Assembly: GCA_951812745.1 (NCBI GenBank)
Contig: OX638327.1
Span: 1,477,914 to 1,541,913 of the forward strand
Direction: 5' to 3'
DNA: 64,000 nt
DNA from: an uncultured Nitrospirales bacterium
GTDB taxonomy: Bacteria > Nitrospirota > Nitrospiria > Nitrospirales > UBA8639
The translations under genes were made by a program, and so were the position numbers. The notes under the pieces were generated by a model. That model had not been told where the DNA came from. It saw nothing but the letters and a program-made list of their open reading frames with translations, and ran no database searches. Numbering within the stretch: position 1 is the first letter of the stretch; the number at the start of each line of letters is the position of its first letter. This document shows positions 26,944 to 37,257 of the stretch, one piece after another.

Positions 26944-26962
26944 GGTTCCGGCGTTCCGCATT

Positions 26963-27676
26963 ATGGTCCAATTCCTTCATACCTTGTCCTACGTGATCCT
27001 GCCGCTGATGCTGGCCGTGGTCCTGCACGAGTATGCGCACGGCTGGGTCGCCAATTATTACGGAGACGGCACGGCCCGGGAGCACGGCCGGTTGACGCTT
27101 AATCCGCTCGTCCACATCGACCGGTTCGGCACCATTATCGTGCCCCTGCTCTGCCTGCTGATGCCGGGTGGGTTCCTGTTCGGCTGGGCGAAACCCGTTC
27201 CCGTGACACCGGGCCGCTTACGCAACCCCCGACGCGACATGGCCCTCGTGGCGGCCGCCGGGCCAGCGATGAATTTCGTGCTGGCCATCCTGAGCGGGAT
27301 CCTGTTGCACGTCCTGCTCACCATCGATCCGACGCTCCAGGAGAATTGGCCTCCCCAGCCGGGAGTCACCCCGAGAACCGACCTCTTGGGGATGCTCCTG
27401 TTGCCGCTGGTCGCAATGGCCCTGTTTTCGATCATCATCAACACCCTGCTCTTTGCGTTCAATCTTCTGCCGATTCCCCCGCTCGACGGAGGCCGGATCC
27501 TGCTGAGCAGCCTGCCGCTCAAACCGGCCGTCCTGCTCAGCCGGCTCGAACCCTACGGCATGCTGATTATTCTCGGCCTGCTCTTTTTCGATTCACGGAT
27601 TCACGTGGTCAGCGGCTTTATCGGGACAATCTTCCAATTCATGACCGGATCTATTCTTTCGAGGCTGGTGTTGTAA
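26963..27676 (+). CDS. Site-2 protease family zinc metalloprotease (M50)
   Basis: This is a 237-residue membrane protein with about five helices. The zinc motif HEYAHG (HExxH, residues 23-28) lies in the first helix, and the third metal ligand lies in the LPIPPLDGGRILL motif (the NPDG-type Asp, about 170-182). Members of this small M50B group cleave transmembrane substrates or act in intramembrane signalling; the substrate here is unknown. It starts 19 nt after the previous gene and is followed by trpS after 21 nt, so it is part of a three-gene transcript. Confidence 0.9.
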   Translation: MVQFLHTLSYVILPLMLAVVLHEYAHGWVANYYGDGTAREHGRLTLNPLVHIDRFGTIIVPLLCLLMPGGFLFGWAKPVPVTPGRLRNPRRDMALVAAAGPAMNFVLAILSGILLHVLLTIDPTLQENWPPQPGVTPRTDLLGMLLLPLVAMALFSIIINTLLFAFNLLPIPPLDGGRILLSSLPLKPAVLLSRLEPYGMLIILGLLFFDSRIHVVSGFIGTIFQFMTGSILSRLVL

Positions 27677-27697
27677 CTGCTTGTGAAGGAGTGAACG

Positions 27698-28678
27698 ATG
27701 CGCGTGTTAAGCGGCATGCAGCCCAGCGGGCGCCTGCACCTCGGTAATTATTTGGGAGCCCTCACGAACTGGAAGACCCTCCAGGAAGATCATACGTGTT
27801 TCTTCTTTGTGGCGGATTGGCACGCGCTGTCCACCAATTACGAAGACACCGGCCTCGTCACGACCTACGTCCGGGAATTGCTGATCGATTGGCTCGCGGC
27901 TGGAATCGATCCCGAACGGTCCACGGTCTTCATCCAATCCCACGTGCCGGAACACGCCGTGTTGCAATTACTCCTCTCGATGTTGACTCCGGTTTCGTGG
28001 TTGGAACGCAATCCGACGTATAAGGAAAAGCAGGAACAACTGGAGGGACGCGACCTCTCCACGCACGGGTTCTTGGGATATCCCGTCCTGCAAGCCGCCG
28101 ACATCCTGCTCTACAAAGCCGATGCCGTGCCGGTCGGCAAGGACCAACTCCCCCACCTGGAACTGACACGCGAAATCGCCCGCCGGTTCAACAGTCTCTA
28201 TACCCCTGTACTGGTGGAACCCAAGGAACTGCTCACGGAATTTCCCAAAGTCGTCGGGACCGACGGTCGCAAAATGAGCAAGAGTTACCGGAACACGATT
28301 AATCTGTCAGACCCCGAACCCACGGTACGGCAAACCCTCAAGACCATGGTCACCGACCCGGCCAGGGTAAAGCGAACCGACCCGGGAAACCCCGAGATCT
28401 GCCCGGTGTTTGAATTCCACAAGATCTATTCCGACGCGACGGTCATTGACCAGGTGAACGAAGAATGCCGCACGGCAAAAATCGGTTGCATCGACTGCAA
28501 GAAATTCGTGGCGGACCGCGTGGTGGCGCAACTCTCGCCCATTTGGGAGGCTCGCAGCTCGCTCGAAGCCAATCCCGCCAAGCTCGACGAAGTGGCCCGG
28601 GACGGATGCGACCGTGCTTCCAAAATCTCCCGCCAGACCCTCGAAGAGGTCAAGGAAGCCATGAAAATTTCGGTCTAA
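27698..28678 (+). CDS. trpS: Tryptophanyl-tRNA synthetase
   Basis: TrpRS is the class I enzyme that charges tRNA-Trp. The 326-residue protein has GMQPSGRLHLGNYLGAL at the N-terminus (HIGH-type HLGN, about 14-17), the tryptophan-site YPVLQAADILLY and the KMSKS loop in DGRKMSKSYRN (about 190-200). A GAAGGAG ribosome-binding site sits 7 nt before the ATG. No T-box or trp leader is visible upstream; it lies directly behind the site-2 protease gene. Confidence 0.97.
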   Translation: MRVLSGMQPSGRLHLGNYLGALTNWKTLQEDHTCFFFVADWHALSTNYEDTGLVTTYVRELLIDWLAAGIDPERSTVFIQSHVPEHAVLQLLLSMLTPVSWLERNPTYKEKQEQLEGRDLSTHGFLGYPVLQAADILLYKADAVPVGKDQLPHLELTREIARRFNSLYTPVLVEPKELLTEFPKVVGTDGRKMSKSYRNTINLSDPEPTVRQTLKTMVTDPARVKRTDPGNPEICPVFEFHKIYSDATVIDQVNEECRTAKIGCIDCKKFVADRVVAQLSPIWEARSSLEANPAKLDEVARDGCDRASKISRQTLEEVKEAMKISV

Positions 28679-28792
28679 CCCCTTTCTTTTGAAGATGATT
28701 TCAGCAGGCTTTGGATAGCATATGGTCCACTCAAGATGTGGCGGAGTGGCGGCCTGTCCGAGTCTGATATGCCCCCGAATCCTGATCGACCG

Positions 28793-29879
<1,087 letters not shown>

Positions 29880-29891
29880 TTCAGGACTTTC

Positions 29892-31085
29892 ATGCACATT
29901 ACCAAACAAACCATTGACCAAGTCGATCTGCAGGGAAAGCGGGTCATCATCCGCGTCGATTTCAACGTGCCGCTCGACGAGGACCGGAAGATTACGGACG
30001 ACTCCCGGATCCGCGCGGCGATTCCCACGATCAACCACGTGGTCGACGAAGGGGGAAGCGTGATCCTGTGTTCCCACCTGGGACGGCCCAAGGGCGCGGT
30101 CTGCCCGGAGCTCAGCCTGGCCCCGGTGGCCAAACGCCTGAAGCGCCTGTTGGGCAAGGACGTGACGTTCTCGCCCGACTGCATGGGCCCGAACGTCAAG
30201 AACCTCGCGAGCCAACTGCAGCCCGGCGACGTCATGCTGCTGGAGAATCTCCGGTTTTATCCCGGCGAGGAAGCCAATGACAGAGATTTTGCTTCGGAAC
30301 TGGCCTCGCTGGGTGACGTCTTTATCAATGATGCGTTCGGGACCGCGCACCGGTCCCACGCCTCCACCGCGGGCATCCCCCTGTACATCAAGACCTCCGC
30401 GGCCGGCTATTTGATGAAACGGGAAGTGGAGTACCTGGAGGGGGCCGTGGAAAATCCCGTCCGTCCCTTCGTGGCCCTGCTGGGCGGCGCGAAGGTGTCG
30501 GGCAAAATCGGGGTCATCAAGAACTTCGAAAATAAAGTCGATAAAGTCATTATCGGCGGCGGCATGGCGTTCACGTTTCTGAAAGCCATGAACCTGGAAA
30601 TCGGCCGGTCCCTGGTCGAAGACGAGATGCTGGATTTCGCCAAGGGCGTGTACGACCGCGCCATCGAGCAGGGCATCAAATTTTATCTTCCGGTGGATTG
30701 CGTGGTGGCTGCCAGCCTGGACCCCGGGGCCGAAACGAAAATCGTGCCCATCCAGGAGATTCCCGAAGGCTGGTACGGACTGGATATCGGCCCGGCCTCC
30801 GTCAAACTCTTTTCCGCGGCCGTGGAAAACGCCAAGACCATTCTCTGGAACGGACCCATGGGCCTGTTCGAACGGGACGCCTTTGCCCGGGGCACCCAGG
30901 CCATGGCCCACGCCGTCGCCAATGCCTATGCCCTGACGATCGTCGGAGGCGGCTCGACCGCCCTGGCCATCCACCGCGCCGGCGAAACCGACAGCATGTC
31001 GTTTATTTCAACGGGGGGTGGTGCGGCGCTTACCTTGTTGGAAGGGGGGAACATGCCCGGCCTGGCGGCCCTGCCGGCCAGGTAA
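29892..31085 (+). CDS. pgk: Phosphoglycerate kinase
   Basis: Pgk transfers phosphate between 1,3-bisphosphoglycerate and ADP. The 397-residue protein has the signature [20 protein letters not shown] (residues about 18-37, key RVDFNVP), SHLGRPKG, the [10 protein letters not shown] segment, [13 protein letters not shown], and the nucleotide-binding GPMGLFE and GGGSTA motifs at the C-terminus. All are present at the expected spacing. It sits between gap and tpiA in one operon. Confidence 0.97.
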   Translation: MHITKQTIDQVDLQGKRVIIRVDFNVPLDEDRKITDDSRIRAAIPTINHVVDEGGSVILCSHLGRPKGAVCPELSLAPVAKRLKRLLGKDVTFSPDCMGPNVKNLASQLQPGDVMLLENLRFYPGEEANDRDFASELASLGDVFINDAFGTAHRSHASTAGIPLYIKTSAAGYLMKREVEYLEGAVENPVRPFVALLGGAKVSGKIGVIKNFENKVDKVIIGGGMAFTFLKAMNLEIGRSLVEDEMLDFAKGVYDRAIEQGIKFYLPVDCVVAASLDPGAETKIVPIQEIPEGWYGLDIGPASVKLFSAAVENAKTILWNGPMGLFERDAFARGTQAMAHAVANAYALTIVGGGSTALAIHRAGETDSMSFISTGGGAALTLLEGGNMPGLAALPAR

Positions 31086-31148
31086 AGGATCCGCAACCTC
31101 CTTTTTTCCCTAATCTCTTTACCCTGATCTCTTACGGCCACCGCTTTC

Positions 31149-31904
31149 GTGAACCCCCGACTCATCGCAGGCAATTGGAAAATGCACAAAACGACGGCCG
31201 AGGCTGTCGAGTTTGTCCACCGGTTCCGGCAGGCCCTGACTCATGACGTCTCCGTGGAGATCCTGCTCATTCCCCCATTCACCGCTCTGTACGGCATCCA
31301 GCAAATGCTCCACGCCGATGATCCGTTCAAGCTGGGCGCGCAGGACCTGTCCTGGAATGACGAGGGGGCGTACACGGGTGAGGTTTCCGGACGCATGTTG
31401 AAAGACGTGGGGTGCCAGTGGGTCATCGTCGGGCATTCGGAACGCCGGCGACTCCTGGGGGAAACCGACGCACTCGTCAACAACAAGCTGAAATCCGCCT
31501 TGCAGCATGATCTCGCTCCCATCCTTTGCGTGGGAGAAACCCTGGAAGAACGACAGGCCGGTCATACTCAAGACGTGGTCAAAGACCAACTGCTCCGGGC
31601 GTTACGCGACGTTCCTCCCGAGCAGATGACGGGGCTCGCCATTGCCTATGAGCCGGTTTGGGCCATCGGCACCGGCTACGCCGCCACGGTCCGGCACATT
31701 GAAGAGATGCACGCCTTTCTTCGCTCGATCCTGAACGTGGAATGGCCGCACATCGGACAACGAACGAGAATCGTGTATGGAGGAAGCGTTTCCCCTGAAA
31801 ATGCCCCTGAACTCTTCGGGTCGGATGAGATTGACGGGGCACTCGTAGGAAAAGCTTGTCTTGATCCAGAAGGCTTTGCTAAGATCTGTCAATTGGCCTC
31901 CTAA
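31149..31904 (+). CDS. tpiA: Triosephosphate isomerase
   Basis: TpiA interconverts dihydroxyacetone phosphate and glyceraldehyde-3-phosphate. The 251-residue TIM barrel has NWKMHK (catalytic Lys, residues 9-14), WVIVGHSERR (catalytic His), AYEPVWAIGTG (catalytic Glu, about 164-174) and the phosphate loop YGGSVSPEN. The start is GTG at 31149, 63 nt after pgk, with no strong ribosome-binding site. The third gene of the glycolytic operon, it is followed by secG. Confidence 0.97.
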   Translation: MNPRLIAGNWKMHKTTAEAVEFVHRFRQALTHDVSVEILLIPPFTALYGIQQMLHADDPFKLGAQDLSWNDEGAYTGEVSGRMLKDVGCQWVIVGHSERRRLLGETDALVNNKLKSALQHDLAPILCVGETLEERQAGHTQDVVKDQLLRALRDVPPEQMTGLAIAYEPVWAIGTGYAATVRHIEEMHAFLRSILNVEWPHIGQRTRIVYGGSVSPENAPELFGSDEIDGALVGKACLDPEGFAKICQLAS

Positions 31905-31937
31905 ACTCGTTGCAGAAAGGCCGTCAAAGAAACATTT

Positions 31938-32318
31938 ATGTATACCGCTACCGTCATTCTCCATCTCATCGTCTGTTTTCTGATGATTGCCGCGATCCTG
32001 CTTCAGGCCGGGAAGGGTGCCGAAATCGGCGCGGCGTTCGGCGGATCCAGCCAGACGGTGTTCGGCAGTCGCGGTCCCGGGACGTTTCTCAGCAAGATCA
32101 CGGTGGGCGCGGCCATAATTTTCATGGTGACCTCGCTCAGCCTGGCGTTACTTTCCAGAAATGAGAACGTCGCGTCTTCGGTGATCGACGTTCCTACCAC
32201 CTCCGGCAGAGCCACCTCCGCCGCTCCGGAAAACACGGAAGCCCCTCTTGAATCGGCGTCTCCCGACGCATCCGGAGCCCCCGCCGACTCGTCCAAGCCC
32301 CCCTCCTCGGCCCATTGA
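31938..32318 (+). CDS. secG: Preprotein translocase subunit SecG
   Basis: SecG is the small two-helix partner of SecYE. The 126-residue protein has helix 1 (ATVILHLIVCFLMIAAILLQ), the conserved GKGAEIGAAFGGSSQTVFGSRG loop (key GAEIGAAFGG and FG-RG) and helix 2 (ITVGAAIIFMVTSLSLALL). The last 45 residues are a Ser/Ala/Pro/Thr-rich tail (TTSGRATSAAPENTEAP and on) that many phyla also show. tpiA-secG adjacency is conserved across bacteria. Confidence 0.93.
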   Translation: MYTATVILHLIVCFLMIAAILLQAGKGAEIGAAFGGSSQTVFGSRGPGTFLSKITVGAAIIFMVTSLSLALLSRNENVASSVIDVPTTSGRATSAAPENTEAPLESASPDASGAPADSSKPPSSAH

Positions 32319-32666
32319 GTTTTCCCTGAAAGAGGAAGAGCTTGCGGGGTTTCGCCCCCACACGACGAAGTCCTTTTGTTTCGGCAAAAGGACCCAAAAC
32401 CATTGGCGCCCGGGCGTGGCCCTTCGGGTGCCTTTGCCGCAGTCCCTATGGCGTGGGCTGCGGAACTCGCTTCGCTCAGACAGTCCTCGCCGCCATATCA
32501 GAAACAGGACTGCGGCGCAGCCACGCCCGCAGGCGCCTGGACGTGGCGCCATGGGATGGCGCGCTACGACTACGTGGGAAAAGGCAAGGACCCTGGATTC
32601 CCGATTAAGAATGTCGGGAATGACGGAAGGGGGCGTGGGGATGACCGAAAGGGACAAGCAGGCGGC
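32319..32666. repeat. Intergenic repeat-like region between secG and ilvE
   Basis: These 348 bp hold no credible gene. Several hairpins are packed together: GGGG..CCCC (32346-32358), a 9-bp GTCCTTTTG / CAAAAGGAC stem (32370-32393) and GCGGCG-type stems around 32450-32540. The stretch with AACTCGCTTCGCTCAG (32466-32481) and the GATTCCCGATTAAGAATGTC stretch near 32594 look like dispersed intergenic repeats I have seen in many bacterial genomes, where they produce spurious ORFs. The hairpins may also end transcription from the convergent secG and ilvE genes. Confidence 0.55.
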
Positions 32667-33581
32667 TTACACCGGCGTCAGCCAATGGGCATGGGACTCG
32701 TCTTCGCCCTTCACGATGTCGAAGAAGGCTTTCTGGAGGAGATCCGTGACGGGTCCCCGTTTTCCGGTTCCGATCTGACGGTCGTCGATTTCCCGAACCG
32801 GCGCCACTTCGGCGGCCGTTCCCGTGAGGAATACTTCATCGGCCACATACAACGCGTCCCGGGTAAACCGTTCTTCAACCACCGGGATATTGTTCTCCCG
32901 GGCCAACTCCAGGATGGAATGACGAGTGATCCCTTCCAGGATGGAGGTCAAGGGAGTGGTCTTGAGCATGCCCCTCGACACGATGAACACGTTTTCTCCG
33001 GTCCCCTCGGCCACGTAGCCTTCGGTATCCAGGAGAATGGCCTCGTCGTATGCCGCGTTCTTCGCTTCACATTTGGCCAAGATGGAATTCACGTAGTACC
33101 CGGAGACTTTTGCGCGGGTCATGGAAACGTTCACGTGGTGGCGGGTGAACGATGACACCTTGGCCCGGATTCCATGCACCAGGGCGTCCTCTCCCAGATA
33201 AGTGCCCCACGGCCAGGCAGCAATTGCCAGCTTGACGGGATTATTCCCGGGATACAGTCCCATTTCCCCATACCCCACGTACAGCAAGGGACGGATATAA
33301 CAGGATTCCAGTTTGTTGATCCGAACCGTCTCCACGATGGCTTCGAACACGTCCTTGCGACTGTAGGGGACCTTCATCATCACAATATGCGCCGACTCGA
33401 ACAACCGGTCCACGTGCTCCTTCAAGCGAAAAATCATCGATCCGCCTTTTCCCCGGTAACAACGAATGCCTTCGAAGGCTCCCAAGCCGTAATGCAAGGA
33501 ATGCGTCAACACGTGGACGGAGGCTTCGTCCCAATTCACGAAGGTTCCATCCATCCAGATTTTTTCACTCGGCGTCACCAT
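32667..33581 (-). CDS. ilvE: Branched-chain amino acid aminotransferase
   Basis: IlvE is the fold-type IV PLP aminotransferase that makes Leu, Ile and Val. The 304-residue protein has HSLHYGLGAFEGIRCY (about 27-42), the cofactor Lys in KVSGYYVNSILAKCEAK (about 153-169), EGTGENVFIV and the phosphate-binding TSILEGITRHSI. It uses the D-x-G-FEG type I pattern of true BCATs rather than D-amino-acid transaminases. It has its own strong promoter (33637-33665) and is divergent from rplU. Confidence 0.94.
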   Translation of the reverse strand: MVTPSEKIWMDGTFVNWDEASVHVLTHSLHYGLGAFEGIRCYRGKGGSMIFRLKEHVDRLFESAHIVMMKVPYSRKDVFEAIVETVRINKLESCYIRPLLYVGYGEMGLYPGNNPVKLAIAAWPWGTYLGEDALVHGIRAKVSSFTRHHVNVSMTRAKVSGYYVNSILAKCEAKNAAYDEAILLDTEGYVAEGTGENVFIVSRGMLKTTPLTSILEGITRHSILELARENNIPVVEERFTRDALYVADEVFLTGTAAEVAPVREIDDRQIGTGKRGPVTDLLQKAFFDIVKGEDESHAHWLTPV

Positions 33582-33636
33582 GACTCCCCTTTCTGCTCTC
33601 GGCTCCGTTGCCGGAAATACAACCCCATACTTATAG

Positions 33637-33665
33637 CTTATAGCGAGGGGGGCTCAGCCTGTCAA
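33637..33665 (-). promoter_or_regulatory. Sigma-70-type promoter for ilvE
   Basis: The minus strand has a perfect -35 TTGACA (33665-33660), a 17-nt spacer and -10 TATAAG (33642-33637). A second overlapping TATAAG lies 7 nt further (33635-33630). Start of transcription about 50 nt before the ilvE ATG. No attenuator is evident. Confidence 0.78.
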
Positions 33666-33693
33666 TCCGGCTGGTTCAGTCCGCCATCACGCC

Positions 33694-33722
33694 TTGACAC
33701 TTTCTTCGGGGACATGATAAAC
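33694..33722 (+). promoter_or_regulatory. Probable promoter for rplU-rpmA
   Basis: A perfect -35 TTGACA (33694-33699) is followed by ATGATAAAC at 33714-33722. The best -10 is weak (ATAAAC with a 17-nt spacer, or TGATAA with 15). The rplU ATG follows about 28 nt later after GAAAGGA, leaving little room for an L21 leader structure. Confidence 0.5.
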
Positions 33723-33750
33723 GTGCTGGCAGTGAAAGGATAACGCACTC

Positions 33751-34065
33751 ATGTACGCGATCTTGGAAACCGGCGGAAAACAATATCGGGTCGAGCGAGG
33801 CTCGGTCCTTCAGGTCGAGTCGCTTCACGCCGAAATCGGGCAGACCGTTGAATTGAAGCCCATTCGATTCATTTCGACGGATGAAGAGCCCCTGGCGGGA
33901 CAACCGATTGTCGAAGGGGCTCACGTGCAAGCCACGGTCATCCGGAACGGCCGAAGCCGATCGATCACGGTGTTCAAGAAGAAACGAAGAAAAAACTACC
34001 GGAAAACCCGCGGGCATCGTCAAGCATTCACCCAACTCCGCGTCGATGACATCGTCACGGGGTAA
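33751..34065 (+). CDS. rplU: 50S ribosomal protein L21
   Basis: bL21 is a structural 50S protein next to 23S rRNA domain I. The 104-residue protein starts MYAILETGGKQYRVERG, the universal L21 opening (AI-ETGGKQYRV), and ends with FKKKRRKNYRKTRGHRQ and TQLRVDDIV, the basic C-terminal signature. AGTGAAAGGA lies before the ATG. rplU-rpmA-obgE is one of the most conserved operons in bacteria and is complete here. Confidence 0.98.
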   Translation: MYAILETGGKQYRVERGSVLQVESLHAEIGQTVELKPIRFISTDEEPLAGQPIVEGAHVQATVIRNGRSRSITVFKKKRRKNYRKTRGHRQAFTQLRVDDIVTG

Positions 34066-34086
34066 CGGGTAGGAGAAGGACCGGGC

Positions 34087-34341
34087 ATGGCACATAAAAA
34101 AGGCGGCGGCTCATCTCGAAACGGACGCGACAGTAATCCTCAATATTTGGGAGTCAAGCGATACGCCGACGAACGGGTTCAACCGGGCACTATTCTCATA
34201 CGCCAACGAGGCACCAAGTTTCATCCCGGCTATAACGTCGGGATGGGCAAGGATCATACCCTCTTTGCCAAAATTTCCGGAATCGTGAAATTCGAGGGAG
34301 GGGAAGCGCGACGCAAGATCAGCGTGTATCCCTCAACATAA
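34087..34341 (+). CDS. rpmA: 50S ribosomal protein L27
   Basis: bL27 contacts the peptidyl-transferase centre through its N-terminus. The 84-residue protein reads [18 protein letters not shown], then [12 protein letters not shown] and [23 protein letters not shown], all diagnostic. The N-terminus starts directly at AHKKGGGS, so no cleavable extension of the Firmicutes type is present. It begins 21 nt after rplU with AGGAGAAGG upstream. Confidence 0.98.
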   Translation: MAHKKGGGSSRNGRDSNPQYLGVKRYADERVQPGTILIRQRGTKFHPGYNVGMGKDHTLFAKISGIVKFEGGEARRKISVYPST

Positions 34342-34404
34342 ACGACTCATCTTCCTCCCCGGGCTCTTTCTTTCCCTGCTTTCCTATGACATTCGTGGTG
34401 CCTC

Positions 34405-35412
34405 ATGTTTATCGACCACGCAAGAATTTTTGTCCGGTCCGGCAACGGCGGAAACGGCGGCTGCAGTTTCCGGCGGGAGAAATTCGTCCCCCTCGGCGGC
34501 CCGGACGGCGGTGACGGCGGGAACGGCGGGAACGTCGTGGTCACGGCGTCGACCCGCATGACGACGTTGCTCGACCTGAAGTACCGGCGTCATTATGAGG
34601 CCGAGTCCGGCGCCCCCGGGCAAAAAGCCAATCGCCACGGACGTTCCGGCTCAGACGTGACGATTGCCGTACCGGTCGGCACCGTGATCAAACGTGCGGA
34701 CACCCACGACCTCCTGGCGGATCTGGTGACACCCGAGCAATGCGCCATCGTGGCCGTGGGAGGCAAGGGCGGGAAAGGCAACGCCAGATTCGCGACCTCC
34801 ACGAACCGGGCGCCGCGGACGTTTGGGGAAGGAGTATCCGGCGAAGAGTTGCAGCTCGACCTGGAACTGAAACTCCTGGCGGACGTCGGGCTCGTGGGGT
34901 TCCCGAACGCCGGAAAGTCCACGTTGATTTCCACGCTCTCAGCCGCTCGACCGGAAATTGCCGATTACCCCTTCACGACCCTGCAACCGAATTTGGGAGT
35001 CGTCCCCTGGGGCGAGTACGACAGTTTCGTCATGGCCGACATTCCCGGACTCATTCAAGGCGCCCATAAGGGCAAGGGCCTGGGACATCAATTTCTCAAG
35101 CACATTCAACGGACGCGTTTCCTGTTGTATCTGATCGATATTTCCGAATGGACCACGGATGATCCCGTCAACACGTTGCACGTGTTGCAGGAAGAGCTCT
35201 CCGCATTCGATCACACCCTGGGGCAGCGTGCCTTTGCCGTGGTCGGGACCAAAGTCGACAGCCAGGGTAACGGGCAACGTCACCGCGAGATCCAGCGCTA
35301 TTGCCAGGAACGCCGGATGAACTTTCTCCCGATTTCCTCAGCCACGCGTGAAGGGCTCGACGCCTTACGCGCGTTTATCGGGCAACACCTTCATGAAATC
35401 GAAGCCGCATGA
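34405..35412 (+). CDS. obgE: GTPase ObgE/CgtA
   Basis: ObgE is a ribosome-associated GTPase that acts in late 50S assembly and growth control. The 335-residue protein has the glycine-rich Obg fold (GNGGNGGCSFRREKFVPLGGPDGGDGG, key Gly repeats, residues about 12-38), then the G domain with P-loop GFPNAGKST (about 166-174), DIPGLIQGA (G3, about 212) and TKVDSQ (G4). There is no C-terminal OCT domain, as in many non-Firmicutes. It overlaps proB by 4 nt (ATGA). Confidence 0.97.
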   Translation: MFIDHARIFVRSGNGGNGGCSFRREKFVPLGGPDGGDGGNGGNVVVTASTRMTTLLDLKYRRHYEAESGAPGQKANRHGRSGSDVTIAVPVGTVIKRADTHDLLADLVTPEQCAIVAVGGKGGKGNARFATSTNRAPRTFGEGVSGEELQLDLELKLLADVGLVGFPNAGKSTLISTLSAARPEIADYPFTTLQPNLGVVPWGEYDSFVMADIPGLIQGAHKGKGLGHQFLKHIQRTRFLLYLIDISEWTTDDPVNTLHVLQEELSAFDHTLGQRAFAVVGTKVDSQGNGQRHREIQRYCQERRMNFLPISSATREGLDALRAFIGQHLHEIEAA

Positions 35413-36533
35413 GAGATCTCATCCTCCCACACGCCAAACGGCTCGTCATTAAAATCGGGAGCAGTATCCTGGCCGCCCGGTCGGCGGGATTGCGCCTCGA
35501 CCACGTTCAACGCCTCTCCGGTGAAATCGCCCGGCTCAAGCAGGAAAACCGGGAAATCATCCTGGTGTCGTCAGGCGCCATCGTGGCAGGCATCGGGAAA
35601 CTCGGCCTCAAGTCCTATCCGCAAACGCTCCCCTTGAAACAGGCCGCGGCTTCAGCCGGCCAGAGTTGTCTCATACACGCCTATGAATCCTGTTTCCAGG
35701 AAGCAGGGCAACAAATCGCCCAGGTGTTGCTCACGCATGAAGATCTGGCCGATCGCAAACGTTTTCTCAATGCCCGGCACACCCTCACGACGTTGCTCCA
35801 GTTGGAGGTGATTCCCATCATCAATGAAAATGACGCCGTGTCGGTGGACGAGATCCGTTTCGGCGACAACGACACCCTCGCGGCACAGGTCGCGCATCTG
35901 GTCGATGCGGACCTATTCATTATCCTCTCAGACGTCGACGGGCTGTTCACCCGGGACCCACGGCGCGATCCGGAGGCCACGTTGATTTCACACGTGACGG
36001 AGATTACCCCCGATATCGAAGAAGGAGCGAACACTTCGCAAAGCCAGGAAAGCCGCGGAGGCATGGTGACGAAAATACAGGCGGCAAAACTGGCCCGGCA
36101 ATTCGGGGTCCCGACGTTGTTGCTCAACGGTGAAACCCCGGGCCTGCTGCCGAGCGTCCTTACCGGGTCCGAAGGGGGCACCCTGTTCTTTTCCCAAGGC
36201 CGGAAACTGCCCAGCCGCAAGCATTGGATCGCCTATACGCTCCGACCAAAGGGACAACTCGTGCTGGATCCCGGAGCCGTCACGGCGCTCACCAGCCGGG
36301 GGAAAAGCCTGCTGCCTTCCGGGATCGTCGAAGTGAAGGGAACGTTCGCGGCAGGCGATGCGGTTTCTTGCCTGGATGCGGATGGGAAAGAGTTTGCCAA
36401 GGGATTGGTGAATTTTTCCTCGGACGTCGTCGCCGGGATCAAGGGACGTCGAACCCAGGAGATCGCCCATGAGGCAGGCACTCACGAATATGAAGAAGTC
36501 ATCCACCGGGACAACCTTGCGCTGTTGGTCTGA
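35409..36533 (+). CDS. proB: Glutamate 5-kinase
   Basis: ProB phosphorylates glutamate, the first proline-biosynthesis step and the feedback-controlled one. The 374-residue protein has the amino-acid kinase domain (RLVIKIGSSIL, LVSSGAIVAGIGKLG, INENDAVSVDEIRFGDND, ILSDVDGLFTRDP, GGMVTKIQAAKLA) and a C-terminal PUA domain (about 280-374, starting KGQLVLDPGAVTAL). Both domains are intact, so it is the long bacterial form. proA is not in the window. It is translationally coupled to obgE. Confidence 0.96.
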   Translation: MRDLILPHAKRLVIKIGSSILAARSAGLRLDHVQRLSGEIARLKQENREIILVSSGAIVAGIGKLGLKSYPQTLPLKQAAASAGQSCLIHAYESCFQEAGQQIAQVLLTHEDLADRKRFLNARHTLTTLLQLEVIPIINENDAVSVDEIRFGDNDTLAAQVAHLVDADLFIILSDVDGLFTRDPRRDPEATLISHVTEITPDIEEGANTSQSQESRGGMVTKIQAAKLARQFGVPTLLLNGETPGLLPSVLTGSEGGTLFFSQGRKLPSRKHWIAYTLRPKGQLVLDPGAVTALTSRGKSLLPSGIVEVKGTFAAGDAVSCLDADGKEFAKGLVNFSSDVVAGIKGRRTQEIAHEAGTHEYEEVIHRDNLALLV

Positions 36534-36565
36534 CGGCCTCATCCTCGATCCTTCTTCGTGACGCG

Positions 36566-37246
36566 GTGAGCGATTCCCCTTTCACTCGAATTGGTTTACT
36601 GGGTGGGACATTCGACCCCGTTCACAACTGTCACCTGTCGATAGCCAGGCAAGCGCAGGAAGCGTTGGCGCTCGACCGGGTCATCTTCATCCCTTCGGGC
36701 GCTCCACCCCACAAGTCGGGTGAATTATTGGCCCCGGCGCACCATCGATTGAACATGGTGCAACACGCCGTCGCGGATCTGCCGGACTTCACGGTCTCCG
36801 ACGTGGAGGCCAGCGCGCCGGATACATCCTATACCATCGATACGTTACGAACGCTTCGGGAAACCGTGAAAGGTGAACTCTGGTTTATCATCGGTCTGGA
36901 TGCGTTTCTCGAAATTGCGGGATGGAAATCGGCCGACACCTTATTGACCTTGACGAACTTTCTCGTGCTGTCGCGGCCGGACGTCCCCTTTTCCCGAGTG
37001 GCCTCGCTGGCGCTGTTGCCTTCCCTGCCGGGCGAGCAACTGCACCGTCTGGACGACGGTCATCAACGCCGCCTGGATCTCCCCCTCGGCCCACAGGCCA
37101 CGGTCACGTTGCTGCGGATCGATCCGTGTGGGGTCTCCTCGTCCGCGGTTCGAGAACGAATCCGGAAGGGTGCGGACGTCACAGACTGGTTGCCACCCCC
37201 AGTCCATTCTTATATAATCCGACACAACTTGTACGTCCCGCGTTAA
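36566..37246 (+). CDS. nadD: Nicotinate-nucleotide adenylyltransferase
   Basis: NadD makes deamido-NAD from nicotinate mononucleotide and ATP; the amidation is done by NadE, encoded at the right end of this window. The 226-residue protein has GLLGGTFDPVHNCHLSIARQAQE (GxFDPxHxGH-type motif, residues 9-31; the second His-x-x-His partner is N-C-H-L) and the C-terminal ISSSxxR-like VSSSAVRERI. The start codon is GTG at 36566. The order proB-nadD-rsfS matches many Gram-negative genomes. Confidence 0.93.
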   Translation: MSDSPFTRIGLLGGTFDPVHNCHLSIARQAQEALALDRVIFIPSGAPPHKSGELLAPAHHRLNMVQHAVADLPDFTVSDVEASAPDTSYTIDTLRTLRETVKGELWFIIGLDAFLEIAGWKSADTLLTLTNFLVLSRPDVPFSRVASLALLPSLPGEQLHRLDDGHQRRLDLPLGPQATVTLLRIDPCGVSSSAVRERIRKGADVTDWLPPPVHSYIIRHNLYVPR

Positions 37247-37257
37247 GGAGCCGCCCT

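Noticed and set aside
25654-26961. 435-codon open frame on the minus strand
   Set aside because: Complete overlap with the TPR/periplasmic-binding gene, which has a signal peptide, promoter and recognisable domains; the antisense frame has none.
28732-28790. tRNA-Ser-like stretch (GTGGCGGAGTGGCGG) after trpS
   Set aside because: No matching acceptor stem, anticodon arm or T arm follows, so no cloverleaf forms.
32148-32657. 169-codon minus-strand frame over the secG-ilvE gap
   Set aside because: Its translation includes the SERSEFRS phrase typical of spurious frames read from a common intergenic repeat, and it overlaps secG.
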